From Clitopilus passeckerianus (lineage: Eukaryota; Basidiomycota; Agaricomycetes; Agaricales; Entolomataceae): 64,000 nt of DNA. This document shows, piece after piece, positions 34,562 to 45,870 of this stretch. The notes below the pieces were generated by a model. That model had not been told where the DNA came from, did not search any database, and worked only from the letters and a program-made list of their open reading frames with translations. The stretch is taken from assembly GCA_944990035.1 (NCBI GenBank), contig CALYLX010000060.1, positions 124,001 to 188,000 on the forward strand. The letters are read 5' to 3'. Numbering within the stretch: the stretch's first letter is position 1; each line of letters starts with the position of its first letter. Both the position numbers and the translations under genes were made by a program.

Positions 34562-34569
34562 TATATAAA
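34562..34569 (+). promoter_or_regulatory. TATA box of small secreted protein copy 2
   Basis: TATATAAA about 55 bases upstream of the ATG at 34625. Surrounding promoter sequence is unlike that of copy 1. Confidence 0.55.
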
Positions 34570-34624
34570 CCAACTTAAGGTGTCGACAATCCAAATCAGA
34601 AGTCCCACCTTCTAGTCATACGCC

Positions 34625-35126
34625 ATGTTCTTCGTCAAGACACTTGCTGCTCTCACTCTCGCTGCTGTTGTCGCCGCCACGCCCGTTGAGCGTGACGCGC
34701 CCACAACTTGCTACTTCATCATGACGCCTTCTCCTGACCTTGGACCTTCGGATCTTCAGAGCTCTATCAACTATGGTGTGTTCTGTTTCAACGTCCTACA
34801 CATTACCGTCCTTCTGATCACTACTTTATAGCCATTGGCCACACCATTGGCGAGCACTGGCCTAACACGATTCTCAGGGTGTGCAAATTTCTTTCAATCG
34901 AAAATAGCCTCAGTTTCCTAATGGTCCGATCTTTGCATACTAGGACGATAACGATCCCCTCGTCCGTCACAACGACGGCACTTACGATGTCAAATCTGCC
35001 ATCTCTGTCGACGGCGTTGACAAGACTGATGTTGCGGCCTTCGTCAATGGTTGGGGTGACTCTGGAACGGTGCTTGACGGAATCAATGTTCAATGGCAAA
35101 TTGGCGCTGCCGACTGCGTTGTCTGA
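34625..35126 (+). CDS. Small secreted protein, inverted-pair copy 2 (about 126 aa)
   Basis: Same three-exon structure as copy 1. Signal peptide MFFVKTLAALTLAAVVAATP, then the same mature sequence, ending QWQIGAADCVV. Differences from copy 1 are confined to the first 40 bases (T/A and L/F in the signal peptide) and the last 30 bases (I/V, D/N, extra V). The middle of about 430 bases, both introns included, appears identical by eye. Intact, with its own TATA box. Function unknown; the signal peptide indicates secretion. Confidence 0.82.
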
Positions 35127-35597
35127 AAGAGACCTTGGCAGAAAAACGATTTGCATCGGGCCAGGCGCTGGTATAACCTAGCTTGATTCTTAGTATTCAA
35201 TAAATTGTTCTATCCCGGATGTGTAGATCACATGAGATTAAAACTTGTTCTCTTGACTGCCTATGCCTACGGCATTCACAATTAACCATTGTCCCTTATC
35301 CCCGGCGTAAGCCACAATTGCTGCACCAGATCATCTCAGTTTTGGGCCGCCTTTCGTTTTTTTGAAATTTGGATAGGGTCTATCAAGTACCCAATCGTGA
35401 GATCTTGTATGTATATGGTATTTGAATGAAAATAAGCAGAAGTAAATACTATCGATAGCTATATCTACAAAAAATGTACGGAAAAATATTGCAAGTCCAT
35501 ATCTTATACAAAATGTAATGGTATCTCTATGATGGGAATCCAATCCGGTCGGTATTATGCTCTCTCTAGCATCTTCACACAGCTTCTTCCCCAGGCC
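35127..35597. other. Intergenic region between convergent genes
   Basis: About 470 bases, AT-rich, between the 3' ends of small secreted protein copy 2 and the F-box-like gene. No gene seen. Confidence 0.5.
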
Positions 35598-37500
35598 CTA
35601 GGCCCAGAATGGGAACCTGAGCGTTTTTAGCTTCAGGCCCCTCCTAACCGCAACCTCTTCCGCCTGAGCGAGAATCCTCCCCTGCTTGCTCGACAACACC
35701 TCTGGCTTGAAGTACAGATCTACTGCATCCCAGGAACAGTCCTCCAGCGCCTCGACGAGCTCATCCAATAGAGCCTCATTAGCTTTACGGATCTTCAGCG
35801 TTTTTAGCCGGGTGGTGGGGGAAGTGGATGTCGTCGTTGGAGGCTTCAATGGCGAAGATAGCAGTGAGTCTGATGGGGGTTTGATCTTTGAATATCGAGT
35901 AAGGGCGGAGGATGTGATTCTATCGCCTCCCACTTCGGCTGAGACTAGGCGGTGGAGGGAGGGAAGCGCAGCCTCGAAGGCGTCCTCTTCGTCAAGGTCG
36001 GATGTGATGGTGCAGCGGGAGATGCACAAATCAGTCAGGGTGTCGGCAACTGAGAGGAGGAGGGTGAGGAGGTCGGCGTTGGTGATGTCTTGGATTTGCT
36101 GGAGTTTGAGGAACTTCAGAGAGAAGCGGGAAGGTCCAATGAAGCTGAATAGCTCGGCCTGGGATAGCTTGCCGTCTATGAGTTGGAGTTCTTCAAGGCG
36201 GCATGGAAGAGAGGTAATGCTAGATCCGATGAATGTTAATTAGCCAGTGGGTCAAAAAACGACAAGCAGGGTTAACTTACAGTTCCTCCGTACTCGGGGT
36301 CCATTCGTGCAAGACTAACTTCCTTAGATCCGTCCAGTCCTGCGCCATTGACAGGACGTCCTTGATCGTTACCCTGACTGGGTCCGAAGGCGAGCTGTAC
36401 GCCAAGGTAAAACATTCCACCCGTTTGAGACGCGCAAGTGCCTCCTCCAGATTATGGAATCTGGCCTTCGCGACCTCAATATGCTGGATCTCAGTCGCCA
36501 GCGTGAGGATAGTGCTCAAGGCCTCCTCATACTCCTCCGGGAGCGTCGACGAGGAATACTCATTCGTCCACCTCGTGAAATCCGCATCGCAGAACGCAGT
36601 AATCAACTGGCCTCGTTCCGGTTTCTTCTCCAACGAACGTGCGATCATTGTAGGGTTCCCAATATTCCCTACATCCTGGGTGCCGAAACCCTCGAAGTAG
36701 AGGTCCAGAACATGCAGCCACGACTTTTGCACGAGCGCATATGACAGGAGAGCTTGTCTCCAGCCTCGTGCCCATCGATTAACGGCTTGGTTGACGATGG
36801 TGCGCACAATGTGTGCGGGAAGTGATTTGCGGAATGAGGGGCCGGTACGAGTGGTAGGGATGACGCGGACACAATGCCCAGGGAGCTTGATGTCGCAGCA
36901 GCAGCGACACATGATGTTTTCTGGCTCAACGAAATTGTGGCTGCATTCGAGGAAGACGACGAGGGATCGGATGGTAGGGGAGCATGGCCAGGTTCGGGAG
37001 TAGGCTATTCGGAGGGCATCATCGTCGAGGTTTGGACAGGGTCGTAGGGTATAGCAGTTGGCTGCTGGTAGTCGTACTAGCTCGAATACGGCAGTGTAGA
37101 GGGGAAGCCGGGAGAGCAAATTTTGCAGACGAGCTCCCCGTTGCCTCTGGCGGTGGGTCAAGAGGAGTTGACCTCCGTGAGTGGGTTCAAGGGCGTCAAG
37201 GTGAGGTGTTGTGAAGCCCAAGCGTTTGTTTTCATGACATTCCTTCAATGTCTGATAATCAAGCCGGTCAGCGCTAAACAGGAGGCACACGACCTCAATC
37301 TGAAAACTTACCACGTCCCGCAGTGCGGTTGATTCCTTGTATACGACAACTAGTCGTACACCATTGAACGAGGCATGTGCATCGCCGTCAAAAACGACGG
37401 AGATCATGCATTCGTTGCCGAACAGAGGATCCGTCGGGCCCTCACAGGTGTTGTAAGAGAGCCAATGAGCCTGTTCTGGTGGTTCTATCATTGTTGGCAA
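35598..37500 (-). CDS. F-box-like/leucine-rich protein with conserved N-terminal module (intact paralogue)
   Basis: Three exons (37500-37312, 37251-36281, 36219-35598) encode about 593 aa; the first intron is 60 nt and would read through in frame if retained. N-terminal module: AHWLSYNTCEGPTD ... ISVVFDGDAHASFNGVRLVV, then VYKESTALRDV. Middle: a cysteine-rich segment (IMCRCCCDIKLPGHC) and an F-box-like region SLPAHIVRTIVNQAVNR ... LLSYALVQKSWLHVLDLYF. C-terminal LRR units: LEELQLIDGKLSQAEL, LKFLKLQQIQDI, LTDLCISRCTI, FEAALPSLHRLV. Exon number, phases and length match the gene at 4381-6274, 30 kb away. Likely an SCF-type adaptor by inference only. Start could also be MIEPPEQ two codons later. 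Confidence 0.75.
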
Positions 37501-38651
37501 AATCAGAGGTTCCAGAGACGTTTCTTTCGTTAAAAATCGGAGATGGTGGGTATAGAAAAGTGCAGCTCAGCCACGTTTTCGAGACCCTCGCAGCTCATGG
37601 CAAGAGCTGCTTGAGCTTTAGGGGACTCCATGAGGCCCAGCCGGAGGGTCGTTACGGGTGGAACTAACGGCGGTATTAGCCGGAATTAACACAGCCACGG
37701 AAGTGGCTGCAATTTTGGGTCCGTTCGATTCCCGTATGTGACAGTTTTATATATGAAAAGTGGCCGAAACGGAGAGTTATCTTGACATTCGCAGCGTTAT
37801 CTCGTCGCATCGATCCTCCGAAATTCGTAGAACAACGGCCGTATGAAAAGAATTGCGGATTTTGAGCTTCTACGGAAGAATTCTGCCTTTGTTTGCTCTT
37901 GTTAATCCGAGAGGCTCTCACCTTCAAGTCACACCCGGAAGCCATTCAGTTCAAGTTCGATCCAGACGACTGCAGTTCTTCTTTCTAGCAATCATCAGAT
38001 AAACTCGTCGAGAACGCCTCTTTGGCTTGGCCGAAGGTTGAATGGCTGGCCCATTGCGCCACCAACATCCAGCACTTACCCTGTGCCAGTCGAAGGTCCA
38101 AGTTGACCTCTTTAAGCTCCACGGGCCGCAGATACCCTAGCGAAAAGTTCTATGAATCACGGCTTGGCTTTGCTATCATCGGGTGTTTCTAACAGGTCCC
38201 CAACTCCGTTGACCCCTGGGAGTGCCAATGACTGGCGACTACAAAGTCCAGAAATGTCTTCGGGTCTCCGTTGCCGTTTCATGACGTCGAACATTCCCCG
38301 TCGCTTCCGGATCAGAAAAATGGACTTTTAGAGTTGGTCCACCGCCATCTGCTTTTTCTGTCAGGCCACCCAACTCTATTGCACCTGATCGCGGCAGCTC
38401 CCCGCCCCGCCACACCAGATACCTTCCACCCGTCAAATATTATCACCCGGCAGTTGGGGCTTCCCCACATATAGCAGCCAGATGTGGGAATCAGCTGATG
38501 ACCATATGGGTACCAGCTGACCCCGCCTACACGCTACCTCAGAGCTCCAATTCTTCAGCGGCCCGGTGAGGATTCTTCTTCTCATAAGAATCCATTCGGA
38601 TGCGAATAGGGAAGTTGAAGCCCGGGGCCCCGTGCTTTATCTCGAACCACC
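37501..38651. other. Divergent intergenic region (1.15 kb)
   Basis: Promoter region of the F-box-like gene (left) and the fucose-permease-like gene (right). Open stretches such as 37676-37945 show no family resemblance. No repeat identified. Confidence 0.45.
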
Positions 38652-40515
38652 ATGGCAAGTCGTTCCGCAGTCCACCCTGTCTTGGAGGCGAGGAAGGAAA
38701 ACCATAAATGGTTCAAGCCTCATTCTCTGAAGGTTGGGGATCGGGTTACGAATGCAGCTAGTCTAACGCTCAGGGAGACTCTCTTCCCGCTCTTCCTCGT
38801 TACGATTCTGTATTTCCTATGGGTACGTCGCCTTCCCCTAATTTCCTGATCCTGACTTTAATCTGGTTATTTACTTCAGGGTTTCGCATATGGATTACTT
38901 GATACGTTGAACAAGCACTTCCAGGTCACCCTCGGTATCACACGGACACGCTCGTCTGGGCTACAGGCCGCCTATTTCGGCGCTTACCCACTGGCCTCGT
39001 TAGGCTACGCTAACTGGGTACTACGAAAATTCGGATACCGTGCAACGTTTATCATGGGGCTCACGCTCTATGGAATCGGCGCCCTCCTTATGTGGCCTGC
39101 GGGACTGAAGAGAAGCTTTGGTGGATTCTGTGGTGCCACCTTTATCATTGGTAGTGGGCTTGGTTCATTGGAAACTGCCGCAAATCCATACATGGCTGGT
39201 AAGCACGTACTCTGCTCTGGCATCTGATTTGTGCTAATGAGTTCTCCACCATCTCAACAGTCACCGGACCTCCAAAACACGCTGAGCTTCGTATCAATTT
39301 GGCTCAAGCCGTCCAAGCCGTTGGAACCGTCGTCGGTCCGGTTCTGGGATCCTACGTTTTCTTCAAGGAAACGAGCGATAGCGTCGATGCCTTGAAGAAC
39401 GTACAATGGGTTTACCTCGCCATCGCCATCTTCGTCTTCACCCTCGCAGTTGTGTTCTACTTCGCTGTGATTCCAGAAGTCACGGGTTAGTGCATTACCC
39501 ACTTCACTTCGATGCACCACACTGAACTCTCCATCGAAATCAAACAGACGCAGACATGGCTCAGCAAGCTGAAATCACTCACGTGGGCGAGCAAGAGGGA
39601 GAGAAACCTTTCTGGAAGCAATATCGTGTCTTCCATGCTGCATTCGCACAGTTCTGTTATACAGGAGCTCAAGGTATGTCGATCATCTTGGATCTTCTGA
39701 TGGACTTTCGTTTTTGAGAATATGTTCTATAGTTGCTATTGCCGGTTATTTCATCAACTACATCACTGAGACCCGAGGCGACACTTCGCCAGCTCTGGGT
39801 GCTAAGTTCCTCGCTATTGCTCAAGGATGTTTCGCTGTTGGCAGGTTTTCTGGTTCTGGTGAGTCCACTCGTCCGAAAGCTCCTGTTTCTTCGTCTAATT
39901 ACGGGTAATCATTAAAGGCATAATGAAGCTCGTGAAGCCGCGCCTCGTCTTCCTCCTATACCTGTCAGGTGTTATCGCATTCTGCGCAGCAAGTATCACT
40001 CAACGAGGAAATGTCGGCCTTGCCATGCTCAATTTGACACTCTTCTTCGAGAGCGTATGTTTCCCTACGATTGTCGCTCTTGGAATCCGTGGTATCGGCA
40101 GACATACAAAGGTTTGCAGTCCACCCAAATTCATTTACCCGGGAGAATCTCACATATCCTCTCCTCGTGTAGCGGGGTGCCGGCTTGATTGTAGGCGGTG
40201 TCGCAGGAGGCGCCTGCGTGAGTAGCTTACATCTCTCCCATCGAACATTAACCCTCATCTGACCTGCCCTTTTCTACCCAGGTCCCACCTATACTTGCCA
40301 AAGTCGCCGATAATCGCAACAGCACTGCGTTTGCAATGATCATCCCGACGATGTTCTTCGTCATGGCTTATACATATGCTGTGGCTGTCAACTTCGTTCC
40401 GAGTTATAGGGACCCCGCAGATCTGACTTCCCATGAGGAGGTGCCGGCTGTGAGGGAAAAGGCGGATAGCTTGGATAAGAGCGATTCGGATGTGGTGATG
40501 AAGGAGAATGTATGA
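38652..40515 (+). CDS. MFS transporter, L-fucose permease (FucP)-like
   Basis: About 490 aa over some eight exons. Hydrophobic helices include LFPLFLVTILYFLWGFAYG and LLDTLNKHFQVTLGITRTRS. These continue with GLQAAYFGAYPLASLGYANW, FIMGLTLYGIGALLMWP, FIIGSGLGSLETAANPYM and RINLAQAVQAVGTVVGPVLG. Further helices are VYLAIAIFVFTLAVVFYF, VAIAGYFINYITETRG, FLAIAQGCFAVGRFSG and LGIRGIGRHTK. The G-FAYGLLD-LN-HFQ and AANPY motifs are hallmarks of fucose/glucose-galactose permeases, which import sugars with protons across the plasma membrane. The substrate of fungal members is uncertain. An acidic cytosolic tail ends ...SDVVMKENV. Confidence 0.9.
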
Positions 40516-41376
40516 GCTATTAGCAGATGATTTCCATGGAAACTTCTTGTATTAGTACATCAACATTGAATCGATGCATTTCCCGACTTTGCGAATGCAT
40601 ACACCTCCCTTGTCAATCGTTGCGAGAACCATGTGAGAATAGACACTATACTTCCTGTGCATTCTTACAGAGCATCCATAATTCCTTCGAGGAGTGATGT
40701 TTGACCGTTGTAGATGCACAAAAGAAATGGAGGGGGTCTCTGCCCTGTTCCTATCTGCATGAAGGGGTCGCCATATCCCTTGCTTGTCTTACTCGAACAA
40801 ATTTTAGGGCTTTCATAACAACCTTCCTAGTACCAGCTACAGTCGAAATTCTCATAATGCATAGGCCGAAATCTGACCCCGGGCCAATGCATAATGAGAA
40901 TTATGCATTATTACATCTGATTTTGGCTGGGGAAGTCGCACCCAAATCTCACCAAAAGCGATGCGTTATGAGAATTTCGACTGTATCATCATTGCTAAAT
41001 GGGTCCTTGGTAATTATCACCGCCAATCTACCTGCTTGATCGAAGTCCCGCGACCTGAAGTCATCCTTCAACCTCCCCCCATCCAAAATCTGATAATGTG
41101 GTTGCTCTGCAAGGACCTCTATAATTCCTGCAGGGAATAATATTTCTTGGGCTGATCTGAAACCCGCTGATTCGCTCGTGGCGATCATCAACCAGTAGGA
41201 CTTATATCGGCCCATCAGAGCTGTTTTCACCTATTTCGCGACATGTCCTTAGATTAAAGGTGTAAGTCATTTTTCACTATTTAAGCTCGTTCTGCCAGGT
41301 GTCCCGGCTGGCGGATCGCGATAGGAGAGAAACCGGTGAGTGGCTGTGAATTGTTCCACACTGTAGGAACACAACC
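40516..41376. other. Intergenic region containing a MITE
   Basis: About 860 bases between the sugar transporter and the Crinkler-RHS-like gene. Apart from the 144-bp inverted-repeat element at 40840-40983, nothing is recognised. Confidence 0.5.
40840..40983. mobile_element. 144-bp MITE with CAGTCGAAATTCTCATAA-type TIRs and TA target site
   Basis: Starts CAGTCGAAATTCTCATAATG and ends with its reverse complement (CGTTATGAGAATTTCGACTG) with one mismatch. The inverted match runs about 23 bases. Both ends are flanked by TA (40838-40839 and 40984-40985). A second internal copy of the TIR core (GCATAATGAGAATTATGCAT, 40888-40907) forms a palindrome. TA duplication plus a CAG terminus is typical of Tc1/mariner-pogo derived non-autonomous elements. 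No coding capacity. Confidence 0.85.
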
Positions 41377-43563
41377 ATGACGACCTACCGAGTCTGGTGC
41401 CTCATCATCGACAACGACAACACCCACGCTGGACAGCTCTTCAAGGTGTCTGTCGACAACACCAAAGATATCGATGATTTGCGGGATTTGATCAAGGACA
41501 AAACGAACCACTTCAAGGACGTGCTCACCGATGGACTGGAGCTCTGGAAGGTTGTGAAGGAAGTCTCACATAAGACGAGAAGGGCGACACTCAAGTGTGA
41601 GATCGCCAATCTCAAGTTTCCCGGTCGTGAATCAGAGGAGGAATCCACTGACGATGTGGAACTACTCAACCCGTCCGAGAAGTTGTTCTTTTATTGGGAA
41701 ACGGCTCCCAAGGAAGACTACGTGCACGTCATAGTGCGAGCGCCAGCAGGTACGATGGTATTACTTTCCCAATCGGTGGCTGAGAGCTCAATCTTACCAA
41801 TTCAGGGACAATAAGAATAAGCCCATCAACGTCAAGCGACTCCAACCTTTCCGCTACAACTGCTATAAAGCAGGCGTTAGTACACCCCAAAAAAGACCTC
41901 CAAGCCCTCTACGACAACTCGTGGGGAAAGCCCTGGCCAACACGAGAGGGGACCATAGATGTACCTCAAACCGCCGATCCAGACCAGATGGATGTTGACG
42001 TGATTTCCGCCAACACTACACCCGATGACGACGATAACCCCACTCAGCCAGCTTCTTCCACTTGTAAATATATCTGCCTCGAAAATATTCAATTTCTTGT
42101 TGATGCATGTCAAATTCCATTTGAACTTCCGACTGTTATTGTTGTGCGAGATGAATACGTCACGCTTCGGGAGGCATTGGAAGCTCGCAAGGGATCAATC
42201 ATACTGACGGGCCAGCCAGGCATAGGTCCGTGTATCTGAGTCCGCTGTTTGTTTCCTAACACTGGTGTTGATGTTTCAATTCTATCCAGGCAAGACCGCC
42301 TTTCTCATCTACCTCCTCTTGTACCGTCTCGAGAGGAAACTTCCGACCGCGTTTCAGTTTGCGGCTGACCATTACATCCTCTTTGATGAGAACGGCGTCA
42401 AGATCCATGATGCTTTGTCATCGCTGCCGACGCTGCAAAAACTCTGCTGGGCCCTCGCCGACAGCAATGACAATGCTATAAAACCCAGCCGAGGTTTCCG
42501 GGCTGCGACGGCATCGTTGCGCGCTCGTATCATCCAGACGACCTCTGCAAGACCAGACAGGTGGAAGGATTGGTCCAAGTATCTAGGAAAGTGTGCAACA
42601 ATGATTGTAGATCTGCCCAAGCCAATCGAAATAGCTGCCATTGCGTGAGTCTAAGCAATTATGCACTTTTTACCCCTTTTTGGTTTACAATGTTTCTTTC
42701 ACAGGCAGGAGATGGGGTACAATCCTTCCACCGCCATTGCTCTCATACACAGGTGGGGTCCTTGTACCCGCACGATCATCAGGATCCTGGATGATCCATC
42801 GACAGATGACGAGCAGGCACAACGAGTGGTAGGAGCGGCGGCGTGCTTCTGTTCGGGCGACTCAGTGATCAACCCAGGTGGCCTTCAGACAGTGGATAGC
42901 CAAAGCTCAGCCCTTCTATTCATATACCCAATTCGCAATCCCGGACCATCATCCATATCTGGCCGCTATATTCCAACTTCCGAGCTTATCTCCATCTATG
43001 ACAGATGTAGTGAGGTACACGCAAACCAGGCAGGATTGAACCTGTTTGAGATGCTTGGGATGCATCCGTTAACCAGGGGCATCTATGGTTGGCGACACGA
43101 AAAAAGAATGCACTTCATTATGACTCGCTGCTTGCACCCCCTGGAGATCATCCGCTGGAATGGTGGACCCACAACCATGCAGCCAACAAGCCGATTACTT
43201 CCATTGACACAGGGTGCACTCAAGAGGGAGCGAACCCACAACAGGGCCTTTTACTGGTTCCCACCTAACCAGAATTTTGATGGCATCGACGGAGTTCTGG
43301 CTGATTCCGCGAACATCTTTGTTCTGCAGGCAACAATTGCGGACAATCACCGCAGCCCCGCCATTGGAGTTCGCAAGGTTTGGGGTCTTTTGGGTGCGGG
43401 CCCAAGGCAGGGCCGTGATTGGCACTTTGTCGTAGTGGTGGAAACTTCGGAATTGGCCATGGATTACGCAAAAAGATTTGGAAAAGAGCTGGCAGACTTC
43501 CGTCTGGGGAACGCTCGAGTACCAATTAAGGTCTGGGGGTGTACTCTTCCAAAGGACCCATGA
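41377..43563 (+). CDS. Crinkler-RHS-type (CR) effector-like protein with P-loop NTPase and nuclease-like C-terminus
   Basis: Introns 41750-41805, 42226-42289 and 42645-42704 keep phase and give about 668 aa. Residues 1-125 (MTTYRVWCLIIDND ... FKVSVDNTKDIDDLRDLIKD ... LELWKVV) resemble the ubiquitin-like N-terminal header of Crinkler proteins. A linker follows, then a NTPase with Walker A SIILTGQPGIGKTAFLIYLL and a candidate Walker B CATMIVDLPKP. The C-terminal part has DGIDGVLADSANIFVLQATI, compatible with the restriction-endonuclease-like fold described for CR/RHS proteins (D ... Q-x-T). Such proteins are known from oomycetes and fungi, where roles in inter-organism or nuclear conflict are proposed. 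The annotation here is structural only; no activity is shown. No signal peptide is visible. Confidence 0.8.
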
Positions 43564-44564
43564 AACTTGACGGGCATCTCCGTATACAACCTGCTAGTGG
43601 TCGATTATTTCTCTATGTTCTTCTATAGTATGCAACACAGTAGTCTTGTTCAAGCGGCGCTTGCAGAAGCCTCGGAAACGCTTGAACGAATTCTAGCCAG
43701 CATTGAAGATAGACTTCTAGAATAATAACAGGGGTCATTTGTGCCGAAGGCATCGCCAATTCGTTGCCACTGGATAGTGGCTGGCAGCGCAACGAATTAC
43801 GGACGTCTCCCATCGAAATCAAGACCTCGCAGTTGCAGACCCCCATTGCAACTCGTGAGCCATAGTCACTAAAATTTGAATCGAGCTCACCAGAGGATCA
43901 CCTAGGTCGATGGGTTTGTAGACCATGAGAAAACGAACTTCGGAATCGAGAAGCGCCAGATCCTCGAGGATGAAACAAATTCTACAATTGAAGATGCTAT
44001 TTTGTAATCAAGGATACCAATGTAGGTTTAGCTGACATCCCTTGATCGTGGTTCGGAAGAAGAGACAAGGTCTTTGCAAGGCAATCGCGATGTGGCTCGG
44101 CGTCAGGGACACGCGGTTATTCGTTCCTGGATCAGGTGACGAATTCTGATACGTCTACAGCAGGAACCAGCAAGGTGAAATCCTCACATCAAATCGTTCT
44201 ACTCAGGGAGAGCCAAATGTTGCTTGCTTCCAGAGGATGTTCTAAGGTACTACATCAGAGTCCAGCCCCAAGTTCGCTCCTCTAGGCCACAATCTCCGCT
44301 TGTACTGTCCCCATATCCATACCCAAATCACCGCCAGCCAAGAAGTATTGAGAGATGAGCCTTCACGGTCTCTCCGTCAACAATTATTAAATGTGAAAGG
44401 GGCCATCTTCAAAGAGGCTGATGACTTGATAGTCCATCATTTTTTCAAGTTGGCAAGGTACTCTCCGACGGCAACTTCGGTATCGTATGCAAACATAGAG
44501 TCACTGATGAACTCCGGAAGACGGCCTGGCAAATCAAAAGGTCCATGAGCAGCATATACTCCAA
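43564..44564. other. Intergenic region (1.0 kb) between convergent genes
   Basis: No gene, RNA or terminal-repeat structure recognised. Short open stretches (for example 44300-44548) are unsupported. Confidence 0.45.
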
Positions 44565-45870
44565 TCAACCAAGAAAACCCTCACAGAATACCCAAAAGAA
44601 CAAATCCCTGACAACCTGCTGGAACGCCGACAGTTTCTTCTTCTGATCCCCACTCCTCTTCGCAATGTCCAATATCCTCCAAAGTCTCTTCATCCTGACG
44701 CCCTCATACGCTTTCGCAGCCTGCTTCAGGGCATCATCTAACTGGCACTTCTGATCAACCAGGAAGTGCTTGAGCAGAAGCCCTATAGCGACCGAATCCT
44801 CCGCAGCGCAAGAGACTCCTTGGCCGGAATCAGGTGGCATAGCGTGGGCTGCGTCGCCTAACAGAAGGATCCTCCCCGAGTCCAAAGTCCAGCGGGGTAT
44901 CCGAGGCGTGACATATCTCGGTAAAACAAGGAGGGTACCATTGTCGTCGTCGCAGCCCAGCTTGATGAGGCTCTCGTATACCTTGGCTTCGGCAGAGTCG
45001 TGAGGTGACTTCCATGAAGCGTGTCGGCCGAGAAGCTGGTCACGGATAATATCGTGAGCTTGATTGCGAGAAGGAGGTGTGGGGGATTCGTAGATGGACC
45101 ACCATTGGATGATGTCGTTGTGACCTTCCGAAGAGGAGCAGGTTGAGTAACCGAAGAAACCGTGTTCCCCAAAGGTCATGGTACACGGCTCGGGTTTGAG
45201 GCTTTCGAGGAGGTCTTTGGAAAGGGAGGTCTGGGGGATGAAACCGCCAACACCTGTAAGGCCGCTAAACATTTTTGTTCGTTTGTCAAAGAGAAATCAG
45301 AACATAAAATTTCGGCACTCACTCATATTCAGCTGGGTATTGGTCGCCAAAGATAGCTTTGAGAACGGTGCTGTGAAGCCCATCAGCGCCAATGACGAGG
45401 TCCGCAACCTCAGATGTCCCGTCCTCGAAATCCAAACGCACGCCTCCTTGCACTTCTTCCACAGACTTCAGCTTGGTGTCCCAAACAACTGCGTCAGGGG
45501 GCATGTCTAGCAACAATCCCTGGTGCACGACTGCTCGACGGAGCATAAGGAGGCCGAAGCCATGTCGTTCTGGTCGGCCACTCCAGAGGGTTCCCAATTT
45601 GCGACCGGTAGAATTACGCATTGTCATGAGGGATCCAGGGCATCCATGTTCTTGGATATACTCTGCAGCGCGTGGGGAGACAGAGTGTATGGCTCTAATG
45701 CCGTTCGGAGCAAGTCCCAAGCCTCCACCGGTGTTGGAATTGGTAGAATCAGGAGAACCATGGGATTCGTAGATCTTGATTTCGACCTCATTGGAAGGGA
45801 GATGTTTGCGTAAAGCATGGTAGCATGAGAGACCGCCGATACCAGCCCCAATGATGATTATTTTCACCAT
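44565..45870 (-). CDS. FAD-dependent monooxygenase (salicylate hydroxylase-like)
   Basis: Two exons (45870-45323 and 45264-44565) in phase encode about 415 aa. The dinucleotide-binding motif KIIIIGAGIGGLSCYHALRK opens the protein. The DG motif DLVIGADGLHSTVLKA sits before the intron, and GRILLLGDAAHAMPPDSGQG (FAD ribityl-binding GD motif) lies in the second exon. The order and length are those of class A flavoprotein monooxygenases acting on aromatic or secondary-metabolite substrates with NAD(P)H. It is divergently arranged with the TPR/Kelch/MYND gene. No metabolic cluster partner is evident, so substrate is unknown. Confidence 0.9.

Larger units (their letters stand above)
32506..34624. 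other. 2.1-kb spacer between inverted small secreted protein genes
   Basis: Holds the two divergent promoters at its ends. Open stretches at 33327-33660 (plus), 33435-33880 (minus) and 34112-34578 (plus) are fragmentary, change frame, and show no motif I can name. They may be remnants of a decayed gene, but this cannot be supported. No terminal inverted repeat was seen at the spacer ends. Confidence 0.4.
32007..35126. repeat. Inverted gene duplication: arms 32007-32505 and 34625-35126, 2.1-kb spacer
   Basis: Reading the minus strand of the left arm gives the plus strand of the right arm with only a handful of differences, all near the two ends. Homology stops abruptly just outside the start and stop codons: promoters and 3' flanks do not match. 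Introns are as conserved as exons in the core. Confidence 0.85.

Noticed and set aside
33327..34578. Possible decayed gene in the spacer of the inverted small-secreted-protein pair
   Set aside because: Short fragments on both strands with changing frames and no alignable family; cannot be supported from sequence alone.
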